Positions 10,389-22,707 of a DNA stretch of 64,000 nt are shown in pieces. The position numbers and the translations under genes are program-made. Under the pieces are notes generated by a model that worked only from the letters and a program-made list of their open reading frames with translations, was not told where the DNA came from and did not search any database. The stretch's first letter is position 1. The number at the start of each line of letters is the position of its first letter. Origin of the DNA: Synchiropus splendidus (Eukaryota > Chordata > Actinopteri > Syngnathiformes > Callionymidae); contig NC_071334.1 of the NCBI RefSeq assembly GCF_027744825.2, forward strand, positions 69,959,937 to 70,023,936, written 5' to 3'.

Positions 10389-10573
10389 GTGATGGATCGA
10401 TGAGGTATCATGACACGGCATTGCAGGATTGATGAGTCTGCATGAAACAGTGTCTTTATTTTGTCTGCTGTAAAATGTTCAATGAAACCTCACATCATTT
10501 CCAAACCGAGAGCGCCATCTAGTGGCCTCTGAAAATTACAAAAGTGTTTCATGACACCTCATCTACCCATCAC
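10389..10573. mobile_element. Family A foldback MITE, copy A1, with 8-bp target duplications
   Basis: Starts GTGATGG and ends CCATCAC, with perfect 8-bp duplications AACAACTA at 10381-10388 and 10574-10581. The 8-bp duplication and short inverted ends fit the hAT superfamily. The right arm keeps agcgccatctagtggcctct followed by gaaaatt. The left arm has lost the equivalent block. No coding capacity. Confidence 0.85.
10512..10525 (-). promoter_or_regulatory. CTCF-like core motif in MITE A1 (14/14)
   Basis: The minus strand reads CCACTAGATGGCGC, matching every position of the vertebrate CTCF core CCASYAGRKGGCRS. Binding is inferred, not shown. Confidence 0.55.
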
Positions 10574-11296
10574 AACAACTAAGTGAAGCTAGCACAAGTT
10601 ATCTAGTCTATTTTGGACTGCCTGCCTGCACATGCTCATCATGTCGGTGGGTGTACAGGTGGACATCAGAACAGTGCCCTCCACTCATCGAAGAGCTGCC
10701 CCCGCTAGCATAAACAAGTCATCCACATCCATTCCACGGCAGATTGTCCAGCCACCCTGAGGGATCCTCCGTTCGACGTCTGCGACGGCGTACGCTTCAT
10801 ACACATTCCCTGGAGCTTCACTGGCCTCAATCTCTACTGAACTTATTTTGAACTTGTTCACCTTTTTGTAAATAAATCTTATTTATGAAACACTCTGCCA
10901 GCCATTTTTGCCTCTGGGTCCGTTTAGGTGTGCGTTGATGTTGGGTCCTTTTTCTGTCACACTTGTTTATTACCTCAAGGGAGTAGATTTTGTGATGGCA
11001 TGTGTTTATCGGTCCGACTCTTGACAACATTAACTGAAACATTACCAGACATGTGACAAGACAAGAAGATGTGTATTTGGCCAACTCTTTCATGTGGATT
11101 GATAAAGGAGCCATGAAAAACAGATGTGATCACTTGAGTTCATTTTTCAGCCATCCTCCTTCTCATCTTCTCTCAGCATTTTCCTTATGAAGTCCATTCA
11201 CTTTTCCAAAGTCAGATAAGTAAACTTAGCGTGAACTCTGTCTTCATAAAAAATGAGTTGTGTGAATATAGGTAAAAAAAGTGCACCGTACATAAA

Positions 11297-11385
11297 TGAT
11301 CAGTTGATGAGGTTTCATGAAACAGTATCTAGATTTTCAGAGGCCACCAGATGGCCCTGTCTGCTGTAAAACGGTTGGAACAAGA
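11297..11385 (+). mobile_element. Family A MITE, left-half copy A2
   Basis: Carries gatgaggtttcatgaaacag, then gattttcagaggccaccaga and tgtctgctgtaaaacg, then departs from the family. It includes ccaccagatggccc at 11344-11357, a 13/14 CTCF-core match on the plus strand. Confidence 0.75.
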
Positions 11386-11884
11386 AGTTTGAAGTTGGTT
11401 AAAATACGAGTATAAAGGACAGTACAAATGTACATCTGGATATTGTGACCCACTGTAAGCGTTACGGAGCGATTTTTTTATTTTTTTTGTAGATTACTAT
11501 GACACCCAGCTTCCACAGATGGCAACAGTTGACAATCATTCAGAGTGTCTTTAGCCATCTTTGAAGGACCTTGGTATCTGGTCTACTCTTTTGAAAGTTT
11601 GGCTTCTGCCTGCCATTTTATTTCTCGGCATCATCCTGGGAAGAGCTGTCTGGAACCAGGTAAGATGATGAGAAGAACCGTCATGCGGTGCATCAGACCA
11701 GCGCCGAGAACAGGAAACTGACTTGGTGTTCGTTGAAACTGGGGCATCATACTAAAGAATAGGTTGAAGGACACTATTCAAGTTGATCACAAGTTCAATT
11801 TTCTGAAAATGGTGTGCAAGTGATGTGATTTGTCAAAGTGAACTGGCTGTGTTGCTGTCATTGCACAGCTAATAACATGTTGTT

Positions 11885-11995
11885 TTGTCAACACGCAATG
11901 CTGAAGGCTCCCTTTTTCATCAGTATAGGATGCAAAATGCAACTTTCCAACATCAATACATTATACCACAGGAGGGAGGATGCGTTGCCAGAGGA
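11885..11995 (+). repeat. Family B arm, single copy
   Basis: caatgctgaaggctcc, then catcagtataggatgcaaaa, then caacatcaatacattatacc. This matches the plus-oriented arm at 10020 and 54765. Confidence 0.65.
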
Positions 11996-11999
11996 GGCT

Positions 12000-13440
12000 C
12001 AATATTAAACAGACTCTTCCCACGAAGCTTGTCAATCGCTTCCAATTCAGTTAAAAGCCAGCAACAGCGGCGCTTCATACCTCTCACGTGAATGGAGGAT
12101 CCAGCCGCTACATTCACTCAGGCACTTTCATGTATCCAGCTACAGACAGGCTACAGTTACTGTACTTAAGTAAAGTGGGGCAATTGGTTTCCCAACTATT
12201 TTAAAGGAAAGATACTATGTTCAACTGAGTAGCCACAATGGGCTTCAACTTCCAGTGTGTAAGAAATCCCAGGAATGTTTCCCAGGGTTTTGCACACCTA
12301 CTTCCAATGAGTCAGTCCCTGTCTTCCACACCACCTGCAGCACTGCGCTGTAGTCCCTGATCACAAGGAGCAGGACTGAGTCCAACTATGTTCTCCTCTC
12401 CCCACTTAGCTCGTCCTCATTCTCACTCAAAAGTAGTTCATCAATGCAGCACACCTCTGAAGGTGTAGCTTCAGGGACGAGGCTGATGAAACCAGGTTGG
12501 ACTTTGAATTCAAATGACAGTTTTTTCACGACCACCCAGCCTAATGTTGGGTCACCTGGGGCGCCACGCTGTCTTCATCCAGGCCTGAGGGAATCAGTAA
12601 AAATAAATGGTATCAGCAGAATCTAGCATCAACACACAAACACGTCTATGTTGCTGAATATTAAAGTTGGTCCGCTGCTTTGGGATCTTGGGAAAATTAC
12701 AGAAGCATAATTTACATTCTGCAGAGATGCTGAGAGGATAAGTGCGAGCGAAAGTTCCAAGCTATGAACTGGCACAGTCAGAGTTTTTACGAGGAGTCCT
12801 CCAGGGTCCCTGTGTATCTTCACGGACCTCACGTGGTGTCGAGTTGGAGATGCAAGAGAACGCCAGCTGAGGTTAGACGCACCGCTGTGTTCAGCGTGAG
12901 GAGATACTGAAGTTCATCTGTCGCACAAATTAACATTTCCAAGTCTTTCCATGTACTCAGCGTGAGCTTTGCTTTTGATCCGCCCACATTCATTCATTCT
13001 GAAACACTTTAAGAAAAAAGAAAAACAACGTATCTAAATATAGACGACGAATGAGTCTCAGTAGACACCAGCATGTATGGTAACAAACTCCATGACTCAT
13101 TCAAGACGTCATCTTCGCCATATGGTCACTGATGATCCTTGATATTCTATGAAGTAAGTGCACTTCGCTGACTTGTGTCCGAGCCAGCCGGTTCAGGAGG
13201 CCAACGCTCCCAGGGCGCACATTAAAGTGAAGGACTCAGACAACAGTCCAAGCTCTCAGGCATCAAACAGAGAGAAGCATGGTCGTAGATCTTCTGTTGG
13301 CATGAAGAATCTCTATGCTTCAGCACAACTTTGTATCATACAGTAACACAGGAGATGCTGTTTTTTCTCCTTGAACCACAACACACTTCATAAACTATTC
13401 GGCTTTCGGTGGGTGCAAACAAACATGGCTGACCTCAAGA
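12000..13440. other. Unassigned sequence
   Basis: No recognisable gene or repeat. Short overlapping frames only. Confidence 0.4.
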
Positions 13441-13454
13441 TCCCTCTCTCTTCA

Positions 13455-13700
13455 GGCTATTTCTGACACTGAACAACTCCGCACACACACGCAAACATTC
13501 CCCACCTTCACCTCTCTGACTCCGCCCATCCAAACCTCCGTCAGTCTCCGCCCTTGTGAGGAGCTCTGTAACAAAACAACCAGCGCTCACTACACGCTGT
13601 CAGCCGGGAAACCACTCTTGGAGCATCATCATAAAGAAGATGGACTTGTTTTATCATCACTTTCATTTTGCATCTATATTAATTAATTTATTTATTTTTA

Positions 13701-13739
<39 letters not shown>

Positions 13740-13940
13740 CTTTGCACTTGCAATACGTGGCAAATCAAGCATATTTTGATAAAAATCATTGCAGCCAGGA
13801 GATTTTTTTTAGGCTAAAAACTGACAGTAGTTTTTACAAGCTCATTTGCAAAGGGCCTATATATTTTTTTTCTTTTTTATCTGCCTCAAAACCAGGAATT
13901 TTGGCCACAACAATGACTTGCTGCTGTGCTATTGGGTAGA
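13455..13940 (+). repeat. Interspersed repeat family E, copy E1
   Basis: The family runs: ctgaacaactcc, then tctgactccgcccatccaaa, then aagatggacttgttttatca, an AT-rich stretch, then gttctttgcacttgcaatac, then aaaatcattgcagccaggag, then ggctaaaaactgacag and ctcatttgcaaagggcctat. Four other copies lie at 21.06, 34.43 (minus), 56.73 and 61.38 kb (minus). This copy has acquired a TG run. Family unknown; no coding capacity visible. Confidence 0.7.
13705..13738 (+). repeat. (TG)n microsatellite
   Basis: An uninterrupted run of about 17 TG dinucleotides within family E copy E1. Confidence 0.95.
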
Positions 13941-16480
13941 GGACCCTCCCCGCCCCCTCGAGCAGTGCTGCTGGATGGTGATGAAACTGTGATGAAGGGT
14001 GAGAATGTGTTATGACAATCTTCAATGAAGTTAACACAGTTCAACAGTTAAATGAATAGAAGCTCGACAAAATCCAAAAAAGAGTTCTAAAAACTGTGCA
14101 CCGCTAATTAAAAAAAATTGAAGCTAAGACTGAGCTTCAGCGAAACAGACGCTGTGAACTTGTTTTTCCATGTGGCAGACAAACATGTCAGCGTTGAACA
14201 AAAGACTAAACCAGCTTATCTGACTGCTTCTTCTGTGGACCATTTTGCAGCGTGGCCAACAGATGATCAGCTCATTATCTCTTAATGTATATTTGTGCAG
14301 CAGTTTTCGCCCCGAGTGAAAACAAACAAACACTTTCATCAACTGGCCTTTGTGAGAAAGTCTTAACACGTGTGGAGACCAGTGATTCGTCATTGTGTTT
14401 ATGGCGGCCGCCAGCAAACACTGTTGTGACAGAGCGAGTTTGTGTGTCTAATCTGAGCCGCTGCAGCGGCGTTGATAAGAGGAAAGTGGACCTGAGGGGA
14501 GACTGGGGGGGGCTCAGCCAGCCACGATGTCACAAAGATTTCACAGTGGGGTTGCACCATTGCCATGAATGATGAAGAGACACTGACTTCCGTGCTCTAA
14601 ACACCAATTTGAAATCTGTAAACCAGTATGTGCTTTCCTGAGAGCAGTCTTTTTCTTACACAAGCACAACTTGCTCTCCACGTATGGGTGTGTGAGGCAG
14701 TAATAGCCGGGAAAACGTTCCACGATTTTTGACCCATTTTGACACAACTTTTACCCGTGTGGATCAGCACAACTTTAGGCTCAGTCGTGTGTCTCACATC
14801 GTAAAGTATATATGATGTAACAGGAAGCGATTCACACCTCACAACAATCATGTTTGAAATCCTGGTCGACCCTCGTGATGTTATCGCACCGTTGACATGG
14901 TGTCAATCGTTCACATTGCACATGTTACATGACATACGTAATACATGGAAGTAATGCACAATGTAGCAGTTGCTGCTTACCTGCTGCTCTGGTTGGAGAA
15001 TTATAATCGATCGTGGTGCACCGCCACGACAACAACGCCATCATGCATTCAGAATAATGATCGCTTTCTTAAAGATCACCTGTAATACAATGAAGTGGAA
15101 CCAAGTGGAAAACACAAGACTGAGAAGAAGACTGCGGGGTGCGACGTAAACACGGAACCTTGGTACTTGAATTTGTGTACGGAGAGGTGGATGTCCGTGC
15201 GTCTGGCTTAAGGCGACCAAAACTATCAGTGAGTGAGTTTCAGTTTGTTATAGACGTTATACATGTTATACACGTTACGGTCTCTTGTTCAGCGCACTAC
15301 TGTACGCTTGTAGAAGCCCAACAGTCTACGGCCGTCTATCTCTATTGCCACTTTTTTATCTGTTTGCTTCCTTTCTGGCATCAAATCCTCATCAAAAGTT
15401 ATGGAAAATCACAAGTATTGGTGGTGATGACTGAAATATTATTCACAACAACCCCAGCCTGACTGTGCTATCAAATTTAAATATTCCATATGACACATTT
15501 TTGTGCGTCGCCTCCAATTATTTCTTCATACTGTCCATCCTGAAATGGCGTACACAAGTCACTTTAGTGAACTCCACATTGCATTTCCACAGTCGGCAGC
15601 AGATCATGTGGAAGAGAGTATTCATCTATTCCTCTGCTCACCTCCTGACAGAGATCCAAAATTTACCTCCTGAAAAAACACCTCTCTGCTGTTCTTTCAC
15701 TTCAGGTTTCAGAATGATCCATGAATTCTTCAGCAGCTTGAGCCAGGGCGAATGAAAAGCAATCTCTGCAGCTACAATACTGGTGCCACAGCGGCGAGTC
15801 CCTTCGCTGACAAAAGCATCACTTGGCGTATTCTTTGACCGCACCCCCTTTTAACTAGCATGAGCATGTGTTGTTTTACACTCGATGTTTTGTGTGTCCA
15901 TGTGTGTCTTATATCGGTTGGATTCAAGCAACCGACGGCTTACGGAGTTGTGCAGTAATATTACAGTATGTGCTCCGATTTTTTTCCCAAAGAGAAATGA
16001 TTGAATGATTTTGAGGTTCAGAGTTATGCCATCGGGTTTTCACCCAAGCTTGTTACTTTTCAAATACTCGCTTCACATTCCAATGACACCTAAAAAAGGA
16101 CTCATATATAACCCAACTGTGTTTCATCATCAGGTTGAAGGCCTCACTCCATTCATCTCACCCTCCAGTTTCATCATCCTCGACAACCTTCGCTCCTCGA
16201 CTCTCTCCTCCAAATCTGCACTGTAATTATCCTGGAGAGCCAACGGACTCGTGGCGCCTTCCATCCATGATGACTTCTCTGCTCTTCCCTTCTCAGATCC
16301 AGCTGGCTTTGGTTCCTGACCTAACAGGGCAATGGGAAGATGTGTTTGTGTGGGGGAAGTCTGGGACATAATCAATCAAATGTCAGATTTGACTGGTGTT
16401 TCAGGTATTATAAATAATTATGAGTCAAAAAATGGCAATATTTCAGAAATAACTGCTACATAAAATACATCCAGTACATC
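13941..16480. other. Unassigned sequence
   Basis: No gene or recognised repeat. Contains only chance-length frames. Confidence 0.4.
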
Positions 16481-16483
16481 ACT

Positions 16484-17010
16484 TAACCAGCGCTAAGTCC
16501 TGTTCCGGCTTGTGGGGAGTGCTGGAACCTATCCCAGCAGTCTTTGGGCGAGAGCCAGGATTACACCCTGGACAGGTCCATCCATCCATCCATCCATCCA
16601 TCCATCCAACCATCCATCCATCCATCCATCCATCCAACCATCCATCCATCCAACCATCCATCCATCCATCCATCCATCCATCCATCCATCCAACCATCCA
16701 TCCATCCATCCATCCATCCATCCATCCAACCATCCATCCATCCATCCATCCAACCATCCAACCATCCATCCATCCATCCATCCAACCATCCAACCATCCA
16801 TCCATCCATCAAACCATCCATCCATCCATCCATCCATCCATCCAACCATCGCAGGCACACCATTTATTCAGTGTGAGGAAAGCAGAGTATCGGGAGAAAA
16901 CCCAAGCAGGCACAGGGAGAACTCCGCCCAGAAGAAAAGCTATGTTGTCAACATGTTGGATGGTTGTGCTTCTGTGGAATAAACGGCGCAGATTGAACCT
17001 GAGATCCTGA
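16484..17010 (+). mobile_element. Maui/L2-type LINE 3' region interrupted by CATC satellite
   Basis: Left part: tggggagtgctggaacctat, then cccagcagtctttgggcgag, then acaccctggacaggtcc. Right part after the satellite: gagtatcgggagaaaaccca, then agcaggcacagggagaactc. This is the order of the widespread fish repeat that reads pooled as 'ggagcctatcccagc... gggcgag... acaccctggacaggt... gagaaacccacgcaggcacggggagaac', which I associate with Maui/L2 LINE 3' regions. Orientation is given as that phrase order. Confidence 0.65.
16577..16850 (+). repeat. (CATC)n tetranucleotide satellite with CCAA variants
   Basis: About 274 bp of tandem ccat units interspersed with ccaa variants. It stays open in several frames on both strands (HPSIHPSI and DGWMDGWM), so the open frames there are artefacts of the repeat. 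Confidence 0.97.
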
Positions 17011-17069
17011 TCCTGACTGTTGTCCACTGCATGCTGCCATCCTGCAGTCATTTCTCCCTCCCTTCCCTA

Positions 17070-17255
17070 GTGATGTGCTGATGAGGCTTCATGAAACAGT
17101 GTACACATTTTCAGATCTTAGTGGGTGGCACTCTTGGTTTCAGAATTATGAGAGATTTCGTTGAAATGGTTGTTCAAATCATCAGAATTGAGAGCGCCAT
17201 CTGGTGGGCTCTGAAAACAAGGACGTTGTTTCATGAAGCTTCATGAGCTCATCAC
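17070..17255. mobile_element. Family A MITE, copy A3
   Basis: Begins gtgatgtgctgatgaggctt, ends gctcatcac, and both arms are present. No clear 8-bp duplication remains. The right arm holds a perfect CTCF-core match on the minus strand at 17194-17207 (CCACCAGATGGCGC). The left-arm counterpart is degraded (about 11/14). Confidence 0.8.
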
Positions 17256-17284
17256 TGTCTGTCATCTGTTCTCACCCGTAACTG

Positions 17285-17515
17285 AGAGCAAATTCTATCT
17301 GGGCCGGATGTATGATGGGATCCATTCCGGATTGGGACCACATGCCAGTACGGATTAGTTTGCTGGATCCAAAACGGATGTGTGCCAGATCTGGCCGCGT
17401 GTAGCAAAATCAAGTTAATATCTGGCTCCAATCCGACCCAAATCCAGGTCCTGATCTGATCTGAGCAGCCCAATACGGATACCCAGCACAAATCCAGCTC
17501 CTATCTCTTCCTTAG
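17285..17515. repeat. Degenerate repeated atctgg/ccggat-rich segment
   Basis: Short recurring phrases (atctgggccggat, ccattccggattggg, gccagatctggccg, tctgatctgag, aatccagctcc) give a loose internal repetition known from many fish genomes. I do not recognise a specific element. Confidence 0.4.
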
Positions 17516-17544
17516 TTTTCTTTTCAATAAAAGGCAAAAACGTG

Positions 17545-17918
17545 AGTTATCAAACATCCGCACACATGGCGAGTCCCAGACCGCTGTGCTTCCGTTCCCG
17601 AGTGCAATTTTCCGGCAGCTCCCAGCTGCACACCTCCTTGTTCTGGGAGTTAGAGAAGTTGTTTTTGTACAATGTTGTCCGCCCAGACAGCAGTCAGAAC
17701 CTTCACGGCCCGGCATCTATCATGTTTTTGTGGAGTCATGCTGCACACGTAGTTTACGGCATCGAGCGCCAAGCTCAATACCCGCTGAGAGCTTCCAGAG
17801 ACAAGGTGCAGCTCTTCAGCCGGGATCAAGTCCGCGACCAAAACTTGACTGTGTTCACATCTCGGACTTCTGAGCCAAACGCACTTTGTCCCGAGACAGA
17901 ACCCGCAGCGTGAAAGCG
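17545..17918 (+). repeat. Interspersed repeat family G, copy G1, with ORF
   Basis: The copy is GC-rich. Shared phrases with G2 (39254) and G3 (60268, minus) are atggcgagtcccagaccgct, ggcatctatcatg, tgtggagtc and gggatcaagtccgcgacc. A frame from 17566 (MASPRPLCF) aligns with the G3 frame: S.LHTS.F.E..KLFL.NVVRPDS, then GPASIMF.WS, then SRDKVQLFSRDQV. The shared frame may only reflect common descent. Confidence 0.65.
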
Positions 17919-17929
17919 CCCTCAATGTA

Positions 17930-20238
17930 AATCAGAGTGTGTCAAGGGAGGCAGCCATTTTGTAGACTTTGATTTGCTATGAATTCAAAATGACAAACAT
18001 TTAGAAATGTATTTTGTATATGAGTAGGAACCCTGATTCCTTCACCTCTGATAATGTTCCCTTCCTCACCATTCTTACTGTGCTACCGTTCAATCGGCTG
18101 CATCTGGGTGTCATTGGTTTGGCTCTGTGCTGATATACCGCGACATGGCTCTGTACTTAGCCCTCCACTCTTCACAGTCTTTGATCTGGGATCAATTCTC
18201 ACAGCTTTCATAGCAATGCCATGCTCATTTTCCGCATCAGAAGTGAGGGGAGCAGAATGAATCTCACCGTCTCACTGCCCACTCTGCTCAGCATCACCGA
18301 AGTGCCTGGCTGAGAGGATCATCTTGGAAAATCATATGTGGAGTTGTTGGCTCCCAAATGGCTGAATAACCCCCCAGACCCCGCACCCGGTACAGTCGAC
18401 TCATCACTGATGATTTTTGGGATTAGTCGAGCAACCATATCATACGTAAATCGCAGCTTATCGAGAAGAAATGCCAAACACGTGACTGGCCTCCCTCGTT
18501 CCCACAGACATGGAGCAGAGGCGACTCTCGAAATGAAAAGAGGAACGAAAAGCGAGCGGAGCATGGAGCTGAGACCAGTTGCCCCACGTGGCGTCGGGAG
18601 ATTCAGTTTGAAGATTGTCTGGCATGAAGAGGCAATTAGAACAGACTCAACGTGAGACACTCTGCTACCCCCGTGTCTCAAGTGCCTCCTCCGTCCAGCT
18701 CTCTTTTGGTCCCTCTCATCTTCCCTTCATCAAGCACAGCACCATAAACAAGAAGATTGGCCTGTGGCACAGTATTTGAGACGTCTGATCCTTTTTCAAG
18801 ATGGCCACCACATCTCTTCCCGGCAGGGATAATCCCATCTGCTCGCTGGTACTGATCCGTCCTCAGCTTTCTACCTGCCTCCTTATGAATGATGATGGAC
18901 AGCCGCTCCGGCTGGAGAGAGTCCATCAGTCATTCTCGCAATCAAGCTGCGGGAGCGTTTGGAAAGAAGATGGATGAAGCGGCACAGGTCAGGAGTGACA
19001 AACCTGCACGCACACTGTCATGCAGCAGGAAACATTTACATGCACTGCCGTCTCTAACAGCTTCTCCAGAGATGCTTCAGATCTGAAAGAGACCTCCTGA
19101 TGTGAATCACAATAATAGTGGAATATGTTGCAGTTTTGGCTGCCAAGTGCTTTTGTTACACTTGCATCCATGAAAACTTTCAATCAGGAGCAGAAGAAAA
19201 TGTAGAAACTGTTGCATAGTGGACCAGACTGTACTGGATTGTTACTGTATATCTACAATGACCACATTGTCTGTTGTTTCGCCCAGAGTTCCTAATGAAA
19301 TGATAAAGAGATGAATAAACAAGCAAATCAAACACGAGGCTGAGAAATGCTACCTCACAGGTGTTTGCTAAGGAAAAAAAACAACAGGAAAAACAGATAG
19401 GAACGTGGAAGCAGACAAAGCAAAGTGTAAACAGTGTGAATAAATGGGAATTACTCGTAAAAACCAATGGATCGGTGGTCTCAAATCTGTAAGCCGTGGG
19501 CCATTTGCAGCCCTTTAGATGCATGGGTGTGGCCCCTTATGTCTACAATGTGAGTGAGAATTCCTACGCCTCTTCCTATGACTGATTCTCCTCTCATTTT
19601 TGTCCTCCTGTCATCTGTGAACCGACTGTCAGCCAGCAGTCACAATGGCAGGAAACACAGCCAGGACGCCAGAGAGCAACCAACCCACCGGCGATGATGT
19701 ATAAGCGCGGATGAATCTTCAGGTGGCTTCAGTGTCCTGGCCAAGCACACTGCTATTTTGGAATCATTTAATGCGTTAGAGTGAATCACTGGCAAGGCAA
19801 ATAAATGGTTAATTGGTCATTAATCGGTTATGTGATCCACTTCTGAGTGGCAGAATCTGTGAAGGGAAACATGAGTCAGTTGAACGGCATTATTTCTGCT
19901 GGGATATCTCAAGCCTCTAGACAACATGAAATGCCTTTTGACCTTTTGAAATAAATCGTGAAGAAGGTTTTGGCTACCTCCAGCTAACGCATCAATTCAA
20001 CCATTTTCTTTCAGGCACATGAGCAAATATTTTTATTCGTATGTTCGGAGGCAAACATCCAGGGTGGAGGCTTTGGGATTTCTGTGAGATGAATGGTCCT
20101 CTCAGTCAAACTATGAGATAAGACAAGACGAGACTTTTTGGATTCTTCAAAGAGCATTACGCTGACCCTCCAGGTGATGCCAGTGTTGTGATCGCAACTG
20201 TGAACCTCATTCCAACAAAGCCCCGCAGTTCTGTGAGG
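17930..20238. other. Unassigned sequence
   Basis: No gene or repeat family recognised. Short frames on both strands lack family resemblance. Confidence 0.4.
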
Positions 20239-20240
20239 CG

Positions 20241-20722
20241 CTGCAATTTTGTCCAATCACCAACTTCAACTTCCTGTGCACAAAAATACGGTATATGACA
20301 CTGGTGTCGTGAGATTTGCCTTACTTCCTCCTGCGGCCGCCATATTGAGGAGAACCATGACCGTACACACAGAGGAGCTCAGTTAACATGCTGTTACTGA
20401 CTGGAAACTTCAATAACTGAGAGTTAAGGAACTTCTTTCAACCAATCTGTTGGTTCAGCGACATGCTGCAATTTTGTCCAATCACCAACTTCAACTTCCT
20501 GTGTGACTTCCTGTGCACAAAAATACGGTATTTGACACTGGTGTTGTGAGATTTGCCATATTTCCTCCTGCGGCCGCCATATTGAGGAGAACCATGACCG
20601 TACACAGAGCAGCTCAGTTAACACACTGTTACTGACTGGAAACTTCAATAACTGAGAGTTAAGGAACTTCTTTCAACCAATCTGTTGGTTCGGCGACACG
20701 CTGCAATTTTGTCCAATCACCG
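20241..20722 (+). repeat. Tandem duplication, 225-235-bp unit, about 2.1 copies
   Basis: The phrase ctgcaattttgtccaatcac begins units at 20241, 20466 and 20701. The third is cut off after about 22 bp. Both full units contain tcctcctgcggccgccatat, gagaaccatgaccgtacac and actgagagttaaggaacttc. The second unit has a 10-12-bp extra tgacttcctgtg. The gcggccgc runs hold paired CpGs. Confidence 0.92.
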
Positions 20723-21059
20723 CAACGTTCCTGCCTATTCCACCAATCGCTTTAGTCTCCTTTCTCCCGCCCCTCTACGAGGCATGTGCAGCATCACATT
20801 CCCTCCCTCCTTGTTGAGACAAAGTCATGTGCGACGCCAAACACTGACATTTGCCCACAAATGTTGCCACCAAAGGTTGTGATTGGGACGTGAAGGATTC
20901 TGAAGTAATTCATAAACGTCCAAATTGCCATGATTGAAATGCAGAATAGACGGAACTCAAAAGCGGAACTGCAGCCTGCCGTCACCCGAACACTATCTGG
21001 GCCAGACATAAAGAAACATAACTGACCGCCAGGTCCGTCTCTCTCCAGGCTTCTGACAC

Positions 21060-21475
21060 ACGACGCTATGGAACAGATTTCTACTGTTTTAATTGGCTGT
21101 ATGAATGAGCTGAACAACACACCACCTTTACCTCTCAGACTCTAACAAAACAACGTGCGTTCACTACACAGCCTGGAAACTACTCACGGAACATCGTAAT
21201 GAACAAGATGGATTTGTTTTGTCATCATTTATTATTCAGCATCCACATTTTTTGTGTGTGAAAATCATTGCAGCCTGGGGCTTTTTTACAGGATACAAAC
21301 TGACACTAGTCTTCTACTGCTACTACACTCATTTGCAACAGTTGTAATTTCCCGCCATGTTGTTCCAGAACCACAAATGATCACAACTTTCACGCTTTTT
21401 TTTTTTTTTCGAAATTCTGCCACAAAAAATAAGCATTGTTGGCCGCAACAATCAATAGAAAAAAGTGGATGAAAT
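21060..21475 (+). repeat. Family E, copy E2
   Basis: gagctgaacaacacaccacc, then aacaagatggatttgttttg, then aaaatcattgcagcctgggg, then ctcatttgcaac, then gttgttccagaaccacaaat. It matches E1 and E4. A T-run ends the recognisable part. Confidence 0.7.
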
Positions 21476-21539
21476 CCTGGATTGACTGTTTCAGAAGTAA
21501 ACTCTAAAGGATCCAAATGATGAACAGAGGTGAACTATG

Positions 21540-22550
21540 GGCCTGCTGCAGTGAAGAATCAGAGGAGGAAGAGTCTCTGATTTGACTCAGGGAACTGTGC
21601 GGACTGTCGTCCACTGCTAGACTGTGAGGTATTGAAAGGAGGCACATGGTGAGATCAAAGCCGAGCAACTTCTTCAACGGGAATATTCTTCAGCTGCAGT
21701 GTCACTTGGGTAAGAGCAGAGGCTCATGAATGACCTGAACAGAGATGCCATGCAAATTGCGGTTGGTGAGAGCCACACAAGGGGTTAAATGCTCGGAGGC
21801 AGACTCACATCATGTTTTGACTCCGTGCCTGCTCACTCCACTGCCTTCTGGAAATTGATTTCTCATATTCAGCAGCCTCCAGGGCCAACTCTATTTTCAT
21901 ACTGATACGCATTGTGTGCCCTGTCTATTCAGAAGAGGTGTTCTTAACATGGCCCTGTGACAAAGGTCACTGTACAGGAAGGATTCCTCCACACTTTCAC
22001 TCTACCGTGCATGATATTGTACTTTGTTCCTTTCTCATTGCACGCAGGGTGCACAGTTTATTCACGTCTGTCGATGTGTGTGTGTGTGTATAGTATCTGC
22101 TCTGCATAACCTCTGTGGGGAAGAGGTCTGTGGTTAATGGATCATTCAGGTAGTGAGCAGTAAAATGGGCCTGAATATGTGATGGAACAGCGTGAGTGCA
22201 CCCTTTCGTTTGTCCCCGCTCTCAATGAAGCTTGTGGGATACAGTGCTTCCAAATAGGATTTTATCCCTCGTCCCTTCACAGGGATTCAGCACCACAGAC
22301 GGAAATTAATGGAGTTTGTAATATCTTTCTCAGCCTTATTAGCGCCCACTTTCAGTCACTCAGGGCATAAACCTGGGATCACCGACTGAAGGCCAGCAGG
22401 AGAATCCATGATGCCAGAAGGAGCATGTCTTAGGGAGAATCGTGCGAGGGAAGCAGAGAGCGCTGTGGGCCGATTCCCAGACATCACATTATGGATGACG
22501 CCTCTCAGAACGTCCCACAGAATCGCTATTGTTGATATGAGAGAACCTCC
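21540..22550. other. Unassigned sequence
   Basis: Nothing recognisable apart from a short TG run near 22077. Confidence 0.4.
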
Positions 22551-22707
22551 TTTGTGTGCGCGTGTGTGTGTGTGCTTGTGTGGTGTGGGTGTGAACTTGT
22601 GTAGCTATGCTTGTAGTGACCTTCTGGTGTTTATCGGGACCGTTCGTCTGTCCCCACAAGGCTAAGGCTTAATTTCAGGGTTAAAACTTAAAATAACTGA
22701 GAAATGA

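Noticed and set aside
16479..16876. Several 100-166-codon frames reading HPSIHPSI or DGWMDGWM
   Set aside because: They are translations of the CATC satellite in different frames and strands, open only because the repeat lacks stop codons.
17068..17263. 8-bp target duplication for MITE A3
   Set aside because: Flanks cttcccta and tgtctgtc do not match; only A1 (exact) and A11 (6/8) support a duplication.
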